Assembly: GCF_004769405.1 (NCBI RefSeq)
Contig: NZ_RQES01000019.1
Span: 186,001-250,000, forward strand
Reading direction: 5' to 3'
DNA: 64,000 nt
From: Leptospira selangorensis
Lineage (GTDB): Bacteria > Spirochaetota > Leptospiria > Leptospirales > Leptospiraceae
A program made the position numbers and the translations under genes. The notes under the pieces are model-generated. The model ran no database searches, was not told the origin of the DNA, and was given only the letters and a program-made list of their open reading frames with translations. Positions 8,286-16,896 of the stretch are shown here, piece by piece. Numbering within the stretch: position 1 is the stretch's first letter; each line of letters opens with the position of its first letter.

Positions 8286-9476
8286 GTGTCCGAATTTCTC
8301 ATACTATTTCCGTTACTTCTGGTTTTATTAGGATTCGGATTTGTAGAATATATTTTTCATGTTTCCAGAAGGAACAAGATCCCAATCCGCATTCATGTAA
8401 ACGGAACAAGAGGAAAAAGTTCCGTTACAAGATTGATCGCTTCCGGTTTGAAGGAAGGTGGGTTTCAGGTTCTCGCTAAAACAACGGGAACCGTTCCAAG
8501 ATTGATATTGCCCGACGGTTCCGAAAAGAATATAATCAGATATGGTGCTCCCAATATTTTAGAACAGAAGTTTGCGATCCAAGAAGCGGTTAAACGAAAA
8601 GCAAATGTTATCGTTTTAGAATGTATGGCACTTGTTCCCTTCAACCAAAAGGTTTCAGAAGAGAAATTGATCAAGGCTACACATACGATCATCACAAATG
8701 TAAAAGAAGATCATTTGGAAATCATGGGACCGGAGAAGAAGGACGTAGCATTGGCCTTAAGCGGTTCCATTCCGGAGTCCCAAAAATTATTCACTTCGGA
8801 AAAGGAATTTTATCCATTCTTCCAAGAGATATGCAAAAGAAAAAATACGGAAATCATTTCATCTCGTCTGGAACAATATTCTGATCTAGATTATATGCAA
8901 GGTTTTGCCTATTATGAACATCCTGAAAACGTAGTTTTAGCCTTGGCTGTATGTGAATCTTTGGGAGTAGGTCCTGAGACTGCAATTAGTGGTATGTGGT
9001 CCCATTCTCCGGATTTAGGAGCTACCTTTTTTGCAGAATACGATTTGGGAGAGAAGAAGATCGCGTTTGCAAATGGGTTTGCAGCAAACGATCCAAAATC
9101 TGCCGCTAGCATTTGGGAAAATGCGAGCTTAGAGTTTCCTGAATATGATTATAAAGTCGCTCTTGTAAATTGTAGAAAGGATAGACCGGAAAGATCCGAA
9201 CAAATGGCTAAAGAAATCCTTTCCTGGAAGAAAAATATTCCGGACTTAATTGTGATTATTGGAGAAGAAACAGAAGTATTCAAAAAGACCTGTTCGAAAT
9301 TAAATTTAGGAAATTCTAAATTAGAAGATCTGAAATATCTGAATGCAAAAGAGGTATTAGGATTTTTAGAAAGATCCCTACCTTCTAATTCAATGGTGGT
9401 TGGTCTTGGAAATATAAGCGGATTAGGTTTAGAACTTCTGGAATGTTTAAAACAAAAGGAAATGTCGAAAGGTTGA
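8286..9476 (+). CDS. pgsB: Poly-gamma-glutamate ligase PgsB/CapB
   Basis: The 396-residue protein has an N-terminal membrane anchor (about residues 4-24), then a Mur-ligase-type P-loop (HVNGTRGKSSVTRLI, about residues 38-52). ITNVKEDHLEIMGP matches the metal-binding core of amide ligases. In the family PgsB uses ATP to join glutamates through their gamma-carboxyl groups, forming a complex with PgsC at the inner membrane. The start is GTG at 8286 with AGAAGG upstream. The next gene starts one base after the stop. The set pgsB-pgsC-pgsW without pgsA fits what is annotated in Leptospira, where the product is not well characterised as far as I know. Confidence 0.88.
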   Translation: MSEFLILFPLLLVLLGFGFVEYIFHVSRRNKIPIRIHVNGTRGKSSVTRLIASGLKEGGFQVLAKTTGTVPRLILPDGSEKNIIRYGAPNILEQKFAIQEAVKRKANVIVLECMALVPFNQKVSEEKLIKATHTIITNVKEDHLEIMGPEKKDVALALSGSIPESQKLFTSEKEFYPFFQEICKRKNTEIISSRLEQYSDLDYMQGFAYYEHPENVVLALAVCESLGVGPETAISGMWSHSPDLGATFFAEYDLGEKKIAFANGFAANDPKSAASIWENASLEFPEYDYKVALVNCRKDRPERSEQMAKEILSWKKNIPDLIVIIGEETEVFKKTCSKLNLGNSKLEDLKYLNAKEVLGFLERSLPSNSMVVGLGNISGLGLELLECLKQKEMSKG

Positions 9477-9477
9477 T

Positions 9478-9942
9478 ATGGATTTATTGAGTATTTCCAT
9501 CGGATTAGGGCTCGGGATCAGTTTATTTTTTTCCGAATTTTTCGGAATTGCCGGCGGGCTCGTAGTTCCGGGATATTTCGCATTACAGCTCCAAAATCCA
9601 ATCAGCATCCTTCTTACCTTACTCGTGAGTCTATGTGTTTTCTGTTTAGGAAAACTAATTTCAAGATTCGTAATATTATATGGGAAAAGACGAACTGCGG
9701 TTTTACTTTTACTCGGGTTCGTATTGGATGCGATCGGTAACGAGTGGATATTTCCATTAATCTTTAAGGACATGATCCATTTAGGATCGGAAGTAAAAGC
9801 GATCGGTCATATTATTCCGGGACTTATCTCCGTTTGGATGGATCGGCAGGGTTGGCTGGAAACTCTTGCGTCTTTGCTCGCTGCTTCCGTAATTGTTCGT
9901 TTGATCCTAATCCTATTTCTTGGAAAGGAGTTACTACCTTGA
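9478..9942 (+). CDS. pgsC: Poly-gamma-glutamate membrane subunit PgsC/CapC
   Basis: The 154-residue protein is almost wholly hydrophobic, with four or five membrane helices. ISLFFSEFFGIAGGLVVPGY near the N-terminus is typical of CapC. It partners PgsB in polymer synthesis and perhaps transport. The ATG at 9478 lies one base after the pgsB stop. Its end overlaps the TTG start of pgsW by four bases (TTGA), so all three are probably translationally coupled. Confidence 0.87.
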   Translation: MDLLSISIGLGLGISLFFSEFFGIAGGLVVPGYFALQLQNPISILLTLLVSLCVFCLGKLISRFVILYGKRRTAVLLLLGFVLDAIGNEWIFPLIFKDMIHLGSEVKAIGHIIPGLISVWMDRQGWLETLASLLAASVIVRLILILFLGKELLP

Positions 9943-11054
9943 AGGGGATGTATTGGAAATCGTCCAACAAATCCGTTATTTATTATCTGGTTTTAGCAGT
10001 ATTTTCACTTTTTGGAATGTATTTGGTGGAACATTTTCGTTCCGAAAATATGCAGGAGCATTATTCCGAAAAGATAGAAGCCTCCAAATTCACTCTAAGA
10101 GCTTTCGAGGAGATTAAACAATATAAAGAATCCAAAGGTAAAAAGATTAATTTGGATTTTGATCCTTCCGGTTCAGGTTTGATCGGTGAATTTTTTACGC
10201 CTGTTACGAGCAATTTAGGTGTACTTAGAGCAAAACAAAGTTCTATCAATCCGAATTTTGGTGCATTGGTTTTAGAATATTTAATCCAAGCAGGAATTCA
10301 AAAGGGGGATACAGTCGCAGTTTCTCTTTCCGGTTCTTTTCCTGCCTTGAATATTGCAGTTTATTCTGCAGCTAAGACCTTGGAGTTAAAACTTGTAATC
10401 ATTTCTAGTATGACTTCTTCTCAATGGGGAGCGAATGATCCGGATTTTTTATGGCCAGATATGGAGAAGTGGCTCTATACTCGACGGATTTTTCCTTATC
10501 AGTCCCTGGCATATAGTTGGGGTGGAATAGAAGACCAAGCATTCGGGATTCCTAAAGAAGGGTCGAAGAACCTACAAAATTCCGCTTCTATAAATTCACT
10601 CCCAATGCTCCATTCCAAGAATTACTCGGAAAGCCTGGAAGAAAGAATACGTCTGTATTCTGCAGTTATCCCTCTTTCTGAATACAAAGCTTATATCAAT
10701 GTGGGTGGTGGAACAGTTTCCGTAGGAACTAAGAAGAATTCTGCAGAATTTTCCCCAGGTCTAAATCTAAAACAGCCGGTTATTAGAGATGGAAGAGATT
10801 CTGTCATGAGGCGATTCGCAAATTTAGGAATTCCGATTATTCATTTGGTTCGAGTAGAAGAGCTTGCAATTCAAAATGGATTTACAATCCAACCTAAAAA
10901 GATCCCGGAAATTGGAGAAGGTAAGATATTCAAAAGATCGGAATATGATCTTAGGTTAGCAACTATTGTTTTAGCTGGGATTTTAGTACTATTGTATGTG
11001 TTCTTTAAAAGAGACCATTTTATAGAAGAAGACGATAGGGACGAATCTCTTTAA
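9939..11054 (+). CDS. pgsW: Poly-gamma-glutamate system protein (PgsW-like)
   Basis: The 371-residue protein has one N-terminal membrane helix, a large middle domain, and a second hydrophobic helix near the C-terminus (about residues 343-362). It matches the 'poly-gamma-glutamate system protein' found beside pgsBC in place of pgsA, but its biochemical role is unknown. I chose TTG at 9939 because AAAGGAG lies eight bases upstream; the next ATG (9948) is too far from that site. The middle contains QAGIQKGDTVAVSLSGSFPA and a glycine-rich INVGGGTVSVG stretch. Its stop codon interlocks with that of the convergent hydrolase gene. Confidence 0.78.
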   Translation: MKGMYWKSSNKSVIYYLVLAVFSLFGMYLVEHFRSENMQEHYSEKIEASKFTLRAFEEIKQYKESKGKKINLDFDPSGSGLIGEFFTPVTSNLGVLRAKQSSINPNFGALVLEYLIQAGIQKGDTVAVSLSGSFPALNIAVYSAAKTLELKLVIISSMTSSQWGANDPDFLWPDMEKWLYTRRIFPYQSLAYSWGGIEDQAFGIPKEGSKNLQNSASINSLPMLHSKNYSESLEERIRLYSAVIPLSEYKAYINVGGGTVSVGTKKNSAEFSPGLNLKQPVIRDGRDSVMRRFANLGIPIIHLVRVEELAIQNGFTIQPKKIPEIGEGKIFKRSEYDLRLATIVLAGILVLLYVFFKRDHFIEEDDRDESL

Positions 11055-12028
11055 GATCTCAAAAATTTGAATATTTCCTGGTCCCTTTCCTTATCTTCCA
11101 ATAATACCGATTCGTAGTGGTTTTTATCCGGGAGTTCATAAACTTTCAGGTTTTGGATCTTATCTTTCATCTTCTCGATTGCAGTAGAAGGTAAAAGTTC
11201 ATCTCCAGGTTTGAAATTCGGTTTTAAAGCACGTATCACAAGAACAGGACAACGTAATGCGGAATATGGCATTACTTTGTTTTCTTTTAGGGTTTTGAAA
11301 AATTCCTTCGGATCTTTAAAAAGCCTCGTTAGGATCCCGGCAGGTTTCATTGCCCCGCCCATATTTTTTAGTTCGGAATCGATCACAAATGGTGGAATGG
11401 AACAAAGCACCGGTCCGTAAAAAGTATTCTCCGGCATTAAAGAGGGGGAAAGTGTTCCGATGGGCTCCAGTTCGTATAATAAGAAATTCTGAATATTCGT
11501 ATTCCATGCGGAAAGTAGAGGGGATTTTTTAGCTTCTTGCAGGTACGTTTCCTTACTGGGGATCCTTCTGCCCAAACGAGCCAAAGAACCTTGGATCATG
11601 AGTAAATTGGAAATTTTACGTTTGATGGAAAGTTCTCCTCCTCCATCTATCAAAACCGCTTTTTCTAGGAAACTTGAGAACTTCTCCGCAAATCTAAGGG
11701 TAATCCAGGCCCCTAATGAATGGGAAAGTATAGATATTTTAGAATATCCTAATATAGTAGAGAGTTCTTTTAGGTCCTGGGCATGGACTCTCGCGGAATA
11801 TTCCTCTTTCGGTTTATCTGAATTTCCTCTTCCTCTTAGATCGTATACGATTACGGTGATCCCTTTTTTGGAGAGTCCTTGAGCGATCGGTTCGAAGTTT
11901 TTAAGATTTCCCGTTAAGCCATGAACACAGAAAAGAGGAACTTTGGATTTGCCTGGAAAGATCCGATAGGAGATTCGGATTCCGGATGGTAGAGTTGCTA
12001 TTTTGGAATCCGAACCGAATTGTAACAT
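11051..12028 (-). CDS. Alpha/beta hydrolase
   Basis: The 325-residue soluble protein has a complete catalytic set: the HGLTGN oxyanion loop (about residue 35), YDLRGRGNS, a nucleophile elbow in LSHSLGAW (about residue 105), a late acid and a catalytic His in PDKNHYESV. The fold is that of a lipase or esterase-like hydrolase, and the substrate is unknown. It follows a 99-residue unknown and the DUF445 gene on the minus strand with gaps of 10 and 1 bases, so all three form an operon. A 6-bp AT-rich hairpin (12024-12039) includes its start codon. Confidence 0.8.
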   Translation of the reverse strand: MLQFGSDSKIATLPSGIRISYRIFPGKSKVPLFCVHGLTGNLKNFEPIAQGLSKKGITVIVYDLRGRGNSDKPKEEYSARVHAQDLKELSTILGYSKISILSHSLGAWITLRFAEKFSSFLEKAVLIDGGGELSIKRKISNLLMIQGSLARLGRRIPSKETYLQEAKKSPLLSAWNTNIQNFLLYELEPIGTLSPSLMPENTFYGPVLCSIPPFVIDSELKNMGGAMKPAGILTRLFKDPKEFFKTLKENKVMPYSALRCPVLVIRALKPNFKPGDELLPSTAIEKMKDKIQNLKVYELPDKNHYESVLLEDKERDQEIFKFLRS

Positions 12029-12038
12029 TCTGAAATGT

Positions 12039-12338
12039 TTAGGAAACTTCTGCCCCTAGTCGGATCAGAATATTCTCCAAATTTTTTTCCATTTCTGATC
12101 TAAGAGCTAAATGTAGTAAAGCAATCTTTTCCCTTTTTTTGACGGCGGAAAATCCTTCACCTTCTCTTTGTAGTTTAAACCAGATCCTGGATTCACCTAA
12201 GCCTGAAAATCGAATACAAAAATCGTCTTCTTTTAGATCGAATTTTGTAATTTCACCCAATCTTCCTCCGGCGATTGCTTTGGTTAATTTCCGAAGGAAA
12301 GAGTCAGGATCAGAATCTGTAACCTTGATCAGATTCAT
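12039..12338 (-). CDS. Small conserved-looking protein of unknown function
   Basis: I do not recognise this 99-residue protein. It looks soluble, with alternating charged and hydrophobic residues, a likely beta hairpin in the middle (DDFCIRFSGLGESRIWFKLQ) and a helical C-terminal third. It sits between the DUF445 gene (1 base away) and the hydrolase gene (10 bases away). Its position argues that it is a real, co-transcribed gene. Confidence 0.6.
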   Translation of the reverse strand: MNLIKVTDSDPDSFLRKLTKAIAGGRLGEITKFDLKEDDFCIRFSGLGESRIWFKLQREGEGFSAVKKREKIALLHLALRSEMEKNLENILIRLGAEVS

Positions 12339-12339
12339 A

Positions 12340-13569
12340 TTACACCGCGATCATATAGATCCCTTGTATAAGACCTACGATTGCTCCTAAAACGGAACCG
12401 ATCAGGATAAGAACATACTCGTCTTCTTGGAAAGCGGATCTTAAGATTGGTTCGAATTCTTCAGGTGGGAGATCCTTCATACGTTTGAACATATTATTTT
12501 CTATGCTCATTGCTCTTCCCATATAAGTTTCTAGTTTAGTGGAACTTCCTGCCAATGAATCGCTTACCTTGCGGATTACTTCTTTTTTAGTATTCTCGAA
12601 ATCCGAATCTTCTCCCTTATTCTCCTCATCTAGTTGTCCGCCTAAGTTTAGGCGAGAAGCAGCCGATTCCGTTTCTGCTTGGATAGTTTCGACAAGAGTT
12701 CTTGCGGCTCTTTTGTATAAAATTTCTTCTAAAACGTTTCTTGCAGTTAGAACTTGGGTTGCGAATACGTTTGAATATTTTTTAGAAACTTCTTCTTGTC
12801 TTGCGATGAATAAACCTCTGTATTTGATCGGTCCCACTCTTTTTTCATAAAGAGGGCGGAAGATCATTGTGAGTGCCACCCAGTTTGTAATATATCCTAC
12901 GATAATCCCTTGGATAGGAAGTGTCCACCAGATAGGAAGATAATTCCAAAGGAATGCCTGTGCGATCCCGAGCGCACCACCGAGAGCCCAGCCGCAATGT
13001 TCGATAAATTTGAATTCTTTAGAACCGACTTCTTCGAATATGTTTACGATCCTTTCTACATTCGGACCAGTAAGTTTACGTAATACCAAAGATCTGAAAT
13101 TGAAAACGGAGGATACATTCTCCTTCACTTGGGTCATGATATTCTTAACAGTATGAGCGCATTTTTCTTGGACGGCTCTTACTATCTCTTCTCCATGTCC
13201 GTTCTCTAAATGTTTTCTAAGAACTGGATTGATATGATGGACTATTTCATGAGTGGCAGAAGGGATTAGTTCGTTTAGAACTGGTTGGAACTCGGTTTCT
13301 AATTGATCCGGATCCACTTTGGAGAAAAAATCCTCTACCTTGATCAGCCTCTCGGTCATGATATTCACCGATTTTAGGGCCAATTTCTGGGCCTTCTTCG
13401 GAACGATACCTTGCCATCCTAAATAAGGAGGAATTCCTACAAATTCCAATGGGTAGAATGTCATTTTTAAGGCTACCACGTTGGTAAACCAACCCACGAA
13501 TCCGTAGGTGAAAGGCATCATGATGATCCCGATCAATTCTTTGTTTTGACTGAAGAAGGACAGATCCAT
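12340..13569 (-). CDS. DUF445-family membrane protein
   Basis: The 409-residue protein has the DUF445 pattern. A pair of N-terminal segments reads GFVGWFTNVVALKMTFYPLEF and is followed by a WQGIVPKKAQKLA stretch. A second copy of the motif (VGYITNWVALTMIFRPLYEK) appears mid-protein with another processed-helix stretch, and a hydrophobic C-terminus (LILIGSVLGAIVGLIQGIY) ends it. The family is membrane-associated and functionally undefined. I chose ATG at 13569, with AGGA about nine bases upstream. The frame stays open to a GTG at 13638, but that start lacks a comparable site. Confidence 0.75.
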   Translation of the reverse strand: MDLSFFSQNKELIGIIMMPFTYGFVGWFTNVVALKMTFYPLEFVGIPPYLGWQGIVPKKAQKLALKSVNIMTERLIKVEDFFSKVDPDQLETEFQPVLNELIPSATHEIVHHINPVLRKHLENGHGEEIVRAVQEKCAHTVKNIMTQVKENVSSVFNFRSLVLRKLTGPNVERIVNIFEEVGSKEFKFIEHCGWALGGALGIAQAFLWNYLPIWWTLPIQGIIVGYITNWVALTMIFRPLYEKRVGPIKYRGLFIARQEEVSKKYSNVFATQVLTARNVLEEILYKRAARTLVETIQAETESAASRLNLGGQLDEENKGEDSDFENTKKEVIRKVSDSLAGSSTKLETYMGRAMSIENNMFKRMKDLPPEEFEPILRSAFQEDEYVLILIGSVLGAIVGLIQGIYMIAV

Positions 13570-13744
13570 ATTTTCAATTCCTGTAGCGTGCGCTATACTA
13601 TTCGGTTCTATTGCAAAGTCCTTTTCGACCCAGTGCACTGCAAGTTATTTTTCCCGACTTTTTGGGATCTTATCCTTTGGTTTTGAAAAAAGATTTTTCA
13701 GAGTCGAATAATACCTAAGGAATGGTCCTCCCAAGTTTTGAAAT

Positions 13745-15409
13745 ATGAAGTCCTCATTCTTTCCATACTGGTGTATTTTAATGGATCCTTCCGGATTGAT
13801 CGTTGAGACCAATCTTCCTCTGGATTCCTGGAGACAAAATCCTCTCTCCTATTTTTTGCATGGAACGGAGAAGATCGAAGGGGAGAACGGAAGTGCTGTA
13901 CTTTCTTGGCAGCCAGGAAAAAGCCCTCTTTCATTTCCGGGGAGCACCGTATTACTCGCAAGTTGGTCGCTTACACACGGGATGTTTTGGATCAAGATGG
14001 AACCGATGGAAGAAGGTTCCGCTTCTCTTCTTGAAAATTCTTTTTGGAAAGAATTTTTATCCAGCGATCGACCTTTCCGACAAATATTCGAGACCAACCA
14101 AGCCATCAAATGGATCTTAGATCCCGACTCAGGAGATATTTTATACGCGAACCAAGCAGCGAGCCAATTTTACGGATATAGCCAAGAAGAAATCCTGAAA
14201 ATGAAGATCACTGATATTAACATTTTTACGAAAGAACAAATTTTCGAAGAGATGAGACAAGCTGCAATCGAGGCTAGACAATATTTCAGATTTAGGCATA
14301 AATTAAAAAGTGGAGAGATCCGCGAGATGGAAGTTTATAGCGGGCCTTTGCAGTTCGGAGGTAAAAGAGTATTATTCTCTATCTTATACGATGTCACAGA
14401 AAGAGTGAAAGCGATCTCTTCATTAGAAGAAAGTGAAAGAAGATATCGTTCTTTAGTGGAAAGCGCCTCTGATTCCATCATCATTACAAATTTTGGAACT
14501 AAAATTTTAGAAGTGAACCGAAGAATGTCCGAACTTTTGGAGTATACCAAAGAAGAACTCCAAACATTCACCTTAAAAGATATTCTAGACGAGGAAAGTT
14601 ATGCAGATGCAATTTATAGAATTCCATCTTTAGAAATAGGCAAACCTGTTATTTTGAACAGGAAGTTCAAAACTAAATCGGGAAAAATTATAGAAGCAGA
14701 GGTAAACGCCGTCCGGATTGATGATTCCCGCTATATGGGGATCGTAAGAGATGTAACAGAAAGGAATTTTATGACCAGAACTTTGGAAAAGTCCCTAAAA
14801 GAAAAAGAGGCTATGCTCCAAGAGATCCATCATAGGGTCAAAAATAACCTACAAGTGATTTCTAGCCTTCTTGGCCTGCAATATGAGAATACGGAAGATC
14901 CAAATCTAAAAAGGATCCTGCAGGAATGTGAGAATCGAGTCAAGTCCATGGGATTTGTTCACGCTGAATTATATAGGTCTGAAAACTTTGCGGCAGTCGA
15001 CTTGGAGAATTATTTTACCACAGTTTCTTCTAATCTGATCAGAGCTTATGGAGGAGTTCCTCGAATCCAACTACAGCTGGACCTAAGTTCTTTGGAAGTA
15101 AGTATCGAAAGAGCGATCCCTCTCGGGCTGATCTTAAATGAACTTCTCACCAACTCCTTAAAATATGCGTTTCCGGAAGATCGTTCCGGAAGAATACAAG
15201 TTAAGATCTTTAAGGAAGATCAGAATATCGTCTTCTCATACTCAGACGACGGGGTGGGTTTTAAAAAAGAAAATCAAAACGGCTCCGGGACCATAGGTAT
15301 CCAGCTCATAGAGATCTTATCCAGGCAGCTTAAGGCAAACTCGGAATTTACTTCGGAAAATGGAGTTGTTTTTCGTCTTAGAATTCCGGACCGGAATCCA
15401 GGAAAGTAG
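13745..15409 (+). CDS. PAS sensor kinase of the HisKA_2 type
   Basis: The 554-residue protein begins with about 100 residues that may be a diverged PAS-like domain. Two PAS domains follow (about 115-235 and 235-350). The HisKA_2 dimerisation domain has HHRVKNN at residues 362-368 and the QEIHHRVKNNLQVISSLL context. The HATPase domain has NELLTNSLKYAFP and DDGVGF. HisKA_2 kinases autophosphorylate on the His of HRVKN and often act in stress or light responses. No response regulator is adjacent. There is no clear Shine-Dalgarno before the ATG. The cyclic-nucleotide-binding gene follows 49 bases on. Confidence 0.86.
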   Translation: MKSSFFPYWCILMDPSGLIVETNLPLDSWRQNPLSYFLHGTEKIEGENGSAVLSWQPGKSPLSFPGSTVLLASWSLTHGMFWIKMEPMEEGSASLLENSFWKEFLSSDRPFRQIFETNQAIKWILDPDSGDILYANQAASQFYGYSQEEILKMKITDINIFTKEQIFEEMRQAAIEARQYFRFRHKLKSGEIREMEVYSGPLQFGGKRVLFSILYDVTERVKAISSLEESERRYRSLVESASDSIIITNFGTKILEVNRRMSELLEYTKEELQTFTLKDILDEESYADAIYRIPSLEIGKPVILNRKFKTKSGKIIEAEVNAVRIDDSRYMGIVRDVTERNFMTRTLEKSLKEKEAMLQEIHHRVKNNLQVISSLLGLQYENTEDPNLKRILQECENRVKSMGFVHAELYRSENFAAVDLENYFTTVSSNLIRAYGGVPRIQLQLDLSSLEVSIERAIPLGLILNELLTNSLKYAFPEDRSGRIQVKIFKEDQNIVFSYSDDGVGFKKENQNGSGTIGIQLIEILSRQLKANSEFTSENGVVFRLRIPDRNPGK

Positions 15410-15458
15410 CTTGATGGTTTTTTTCTAGGCTCAATACTCGGTCTTTGGTAAGGAACAC

Positions 15459-15932
15459 ATGCAACACACTACAGAAGAAATCCTACACCAGATTTATTTA
15501 TTTTCCAGCTTCTCTATGGATGAATTGGCTAAAATAGCTGAGAAGACAAAATACAAGGTGCTTGAACAAGGGGACGCGGTTTACCAAGAAGGGAACGAAG
15601 CAAAAGCGTTCTATGTGGTAATGTACGGAACTCTGAAAATTTTGACCTCCACTGAAAAAGGGGACGATGTAAACGTAACCACGATTGCAACAGGCGATCA
15701 TTTCGGAGAATTCCCGTTTTTGGACCAGGGGAAAAGAGCCGGAACAGTGGAAGCAATGGAACGTTGCGAACTTTTGGAAATTCCTTTCGACCATCTACAA
15801 CATATCTTGGATTCAGATAAGGAACTCGCTCTAAAGTTTTATAAAGGGATCACCAATTATCTGGTGAAAAGAATGAGACTTCTGACTCATGACTTGGCTT
15901 ACGCTAGAGAATTAAAAAAACGTTATTCGTGA
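15459..15932 (+). CDS. Stand-alone cyclic-nucleotide-binding domain protein
   Basis: The 157-residue protein is one Crp-type cyclic-nucleotide-binding beta barrel plus a C-terminal helix. The phosphate-binding cassette is present as GDHFGEFPFLDQGKRAGTVEA, keeping the Glu and Arg that contact the cyclic phosphate in cAMP receptors. There is no DNA-binding helix-turn-helix or enzymatic domain, so any output must go through a partner. AAGGA lies just upstream of the ATG. It sits seven bases before a lipoprotein hydrolase gene and about 12 kb from the end of an adenylate cyclase gene. A regulatory link between them is only inference. Confidence 0.83.
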   Translation: MQHTTEEILHQIYLFSSFSMDELAKIAEKTKYKVLEQGDAVYQEGNEAKAFYVVMYGTLKILTSTEKGDDVNVTTIATGDHFGEFPFLDQGKRAGTVEAMERCELLEIPFDHLQHILDSDKELALKFYKGITNYLVKRMRLLTHDLAYARELKKRYS

Positions 15933-15939
15933 TCTGACT

Positions 15940-16851
15940 ATGAACCGCAAATTTTTTCCAATCTATCTTTTTCTAATATTATTCGGGCTAACCTATTGTT
16001 CTGAGACCCTCGTCAAAACCGGCATCGGTTATGAAAGATGGAAAGCGGGCCTCGAAAAAAAACAAACCAAGTTAGAACCTTGGAACTGGGTATATTTAGA
16101 AGGCGGACAAGGTAGCGAAAAAATCCTGATGGTCCACGGATTCGGAGGAGATAAAGACAATTGGACTAGATTTTCCAAATGGCTTACACCTTCTTACACT
16201 GTAGTAGCTGTGGATCTTCCAGGTTTTGGGGAAAATGATAGAATTGCGGATCAGAATTATAATATTGCTGAGCAAGTAAAACGATTGGATGAGTTCGTTA
16301 CTAAACTTGGTTGGGAAAAGTTCCATATCGTAGGAAACTCTATGGGCGGAGCAATCTCTGGAGTGTATGCAGCAACTTATCCTCAAAAGGTTATATCTCT
16401 AGGATTATTCGCTCCTTCCGGTGTGAACAGTCCCGAAAAAAGTGAATTGTCCAAAAATTTGGAGAAGGGGAAGAATAACTTAGTTGCGACTAACGCAGAA
16501 GAATTTCAAGAATTGATGAAATTCATTTTTGTAACTCCTCCTCCGATTCCTTCTTTTTTAGCTTCTTATTTTGCGGAGAAGGCTATCAAAAATTCCGAAT
16601 TTAATAAATACATATTTAAACAGATCCGATCTACTGGATTTCCTCTGCAGGAAAATATGAATAAGATCCAAGCGAGAACCTTAGTTCTTTGGGGAGATAC
16701 TGATAGAGTATTGAGTGTCTCCGGAGCTGGAGTATTGGAGAAGGGTATCAAAGGATCTAAAAAGGTTATCTTGAAAGATATGGGCCATGTTCCTATGCTG
16801 GAAAGACCTGAAGAAGTAGCGAATACTTACAAAGAATTTTTAGTGAAGTAA
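15940..16851 (+). CDS. Alpha/beta hydrolase, probable lipoprotein
   Basis: The 303-residue protein begins with a charged MNRK and a hydrophobic stretch ending LTYC, where Cys20 may be lipidated; the Tyr before it is unusual even for spirochaetal lipoboxes. The hydrolase fold is complete: HGFGGDKDNW, VDLPGFGEND, nucleophile Ser in VGNSMGGAIS (about residue 135), acid in LWGDTDRV and His in DMGHVPMLERPEE. It resembles MhpC/lipase-like hydrolases acting on small esters or C-C bonds, but the substrate is unknown. It is probably co-transcribed with the nucleotide-binding gene. Confidence 0.83.
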   Translation: MNRKFFPIYLFLILFGLTYCSETLVKTGIGYERWKAGLEKKQTKLEPWNWVYLEGGQGSEKILMVHGFGGDKDNWTRFSKWLTPSYTVVAVDLPGFGENDRIADQNYNIAEQVKRLDEFVTKLGWEKFHIVGNSMGGAISGVYAATYPQKVISLGLFAPSGVNSPEKSELSKNLEKGKNNLVATNAEEFQELMKFIFVTPPPIPSFLASYFAEKAIKNSEFNKYIFKQIRSTGFPLQENMNKIQARTLVLWGDTDRVLSVSGAGVLEKGIKGSKKVILKDMGHVPMLERPEEVANTYKEFLVK

Positions 16852-16896
16852 TCTCTAAGAAAACTTTGTTTTTCTTATGAGTTGTTCGGAGTTGCG

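Noticed and set aside
13570..13638. Longer DUF445 protein starting with GTG at 13638
   Set aside because: The ATG at 13569 has a better ribosome-binding site and begins the family-like part.
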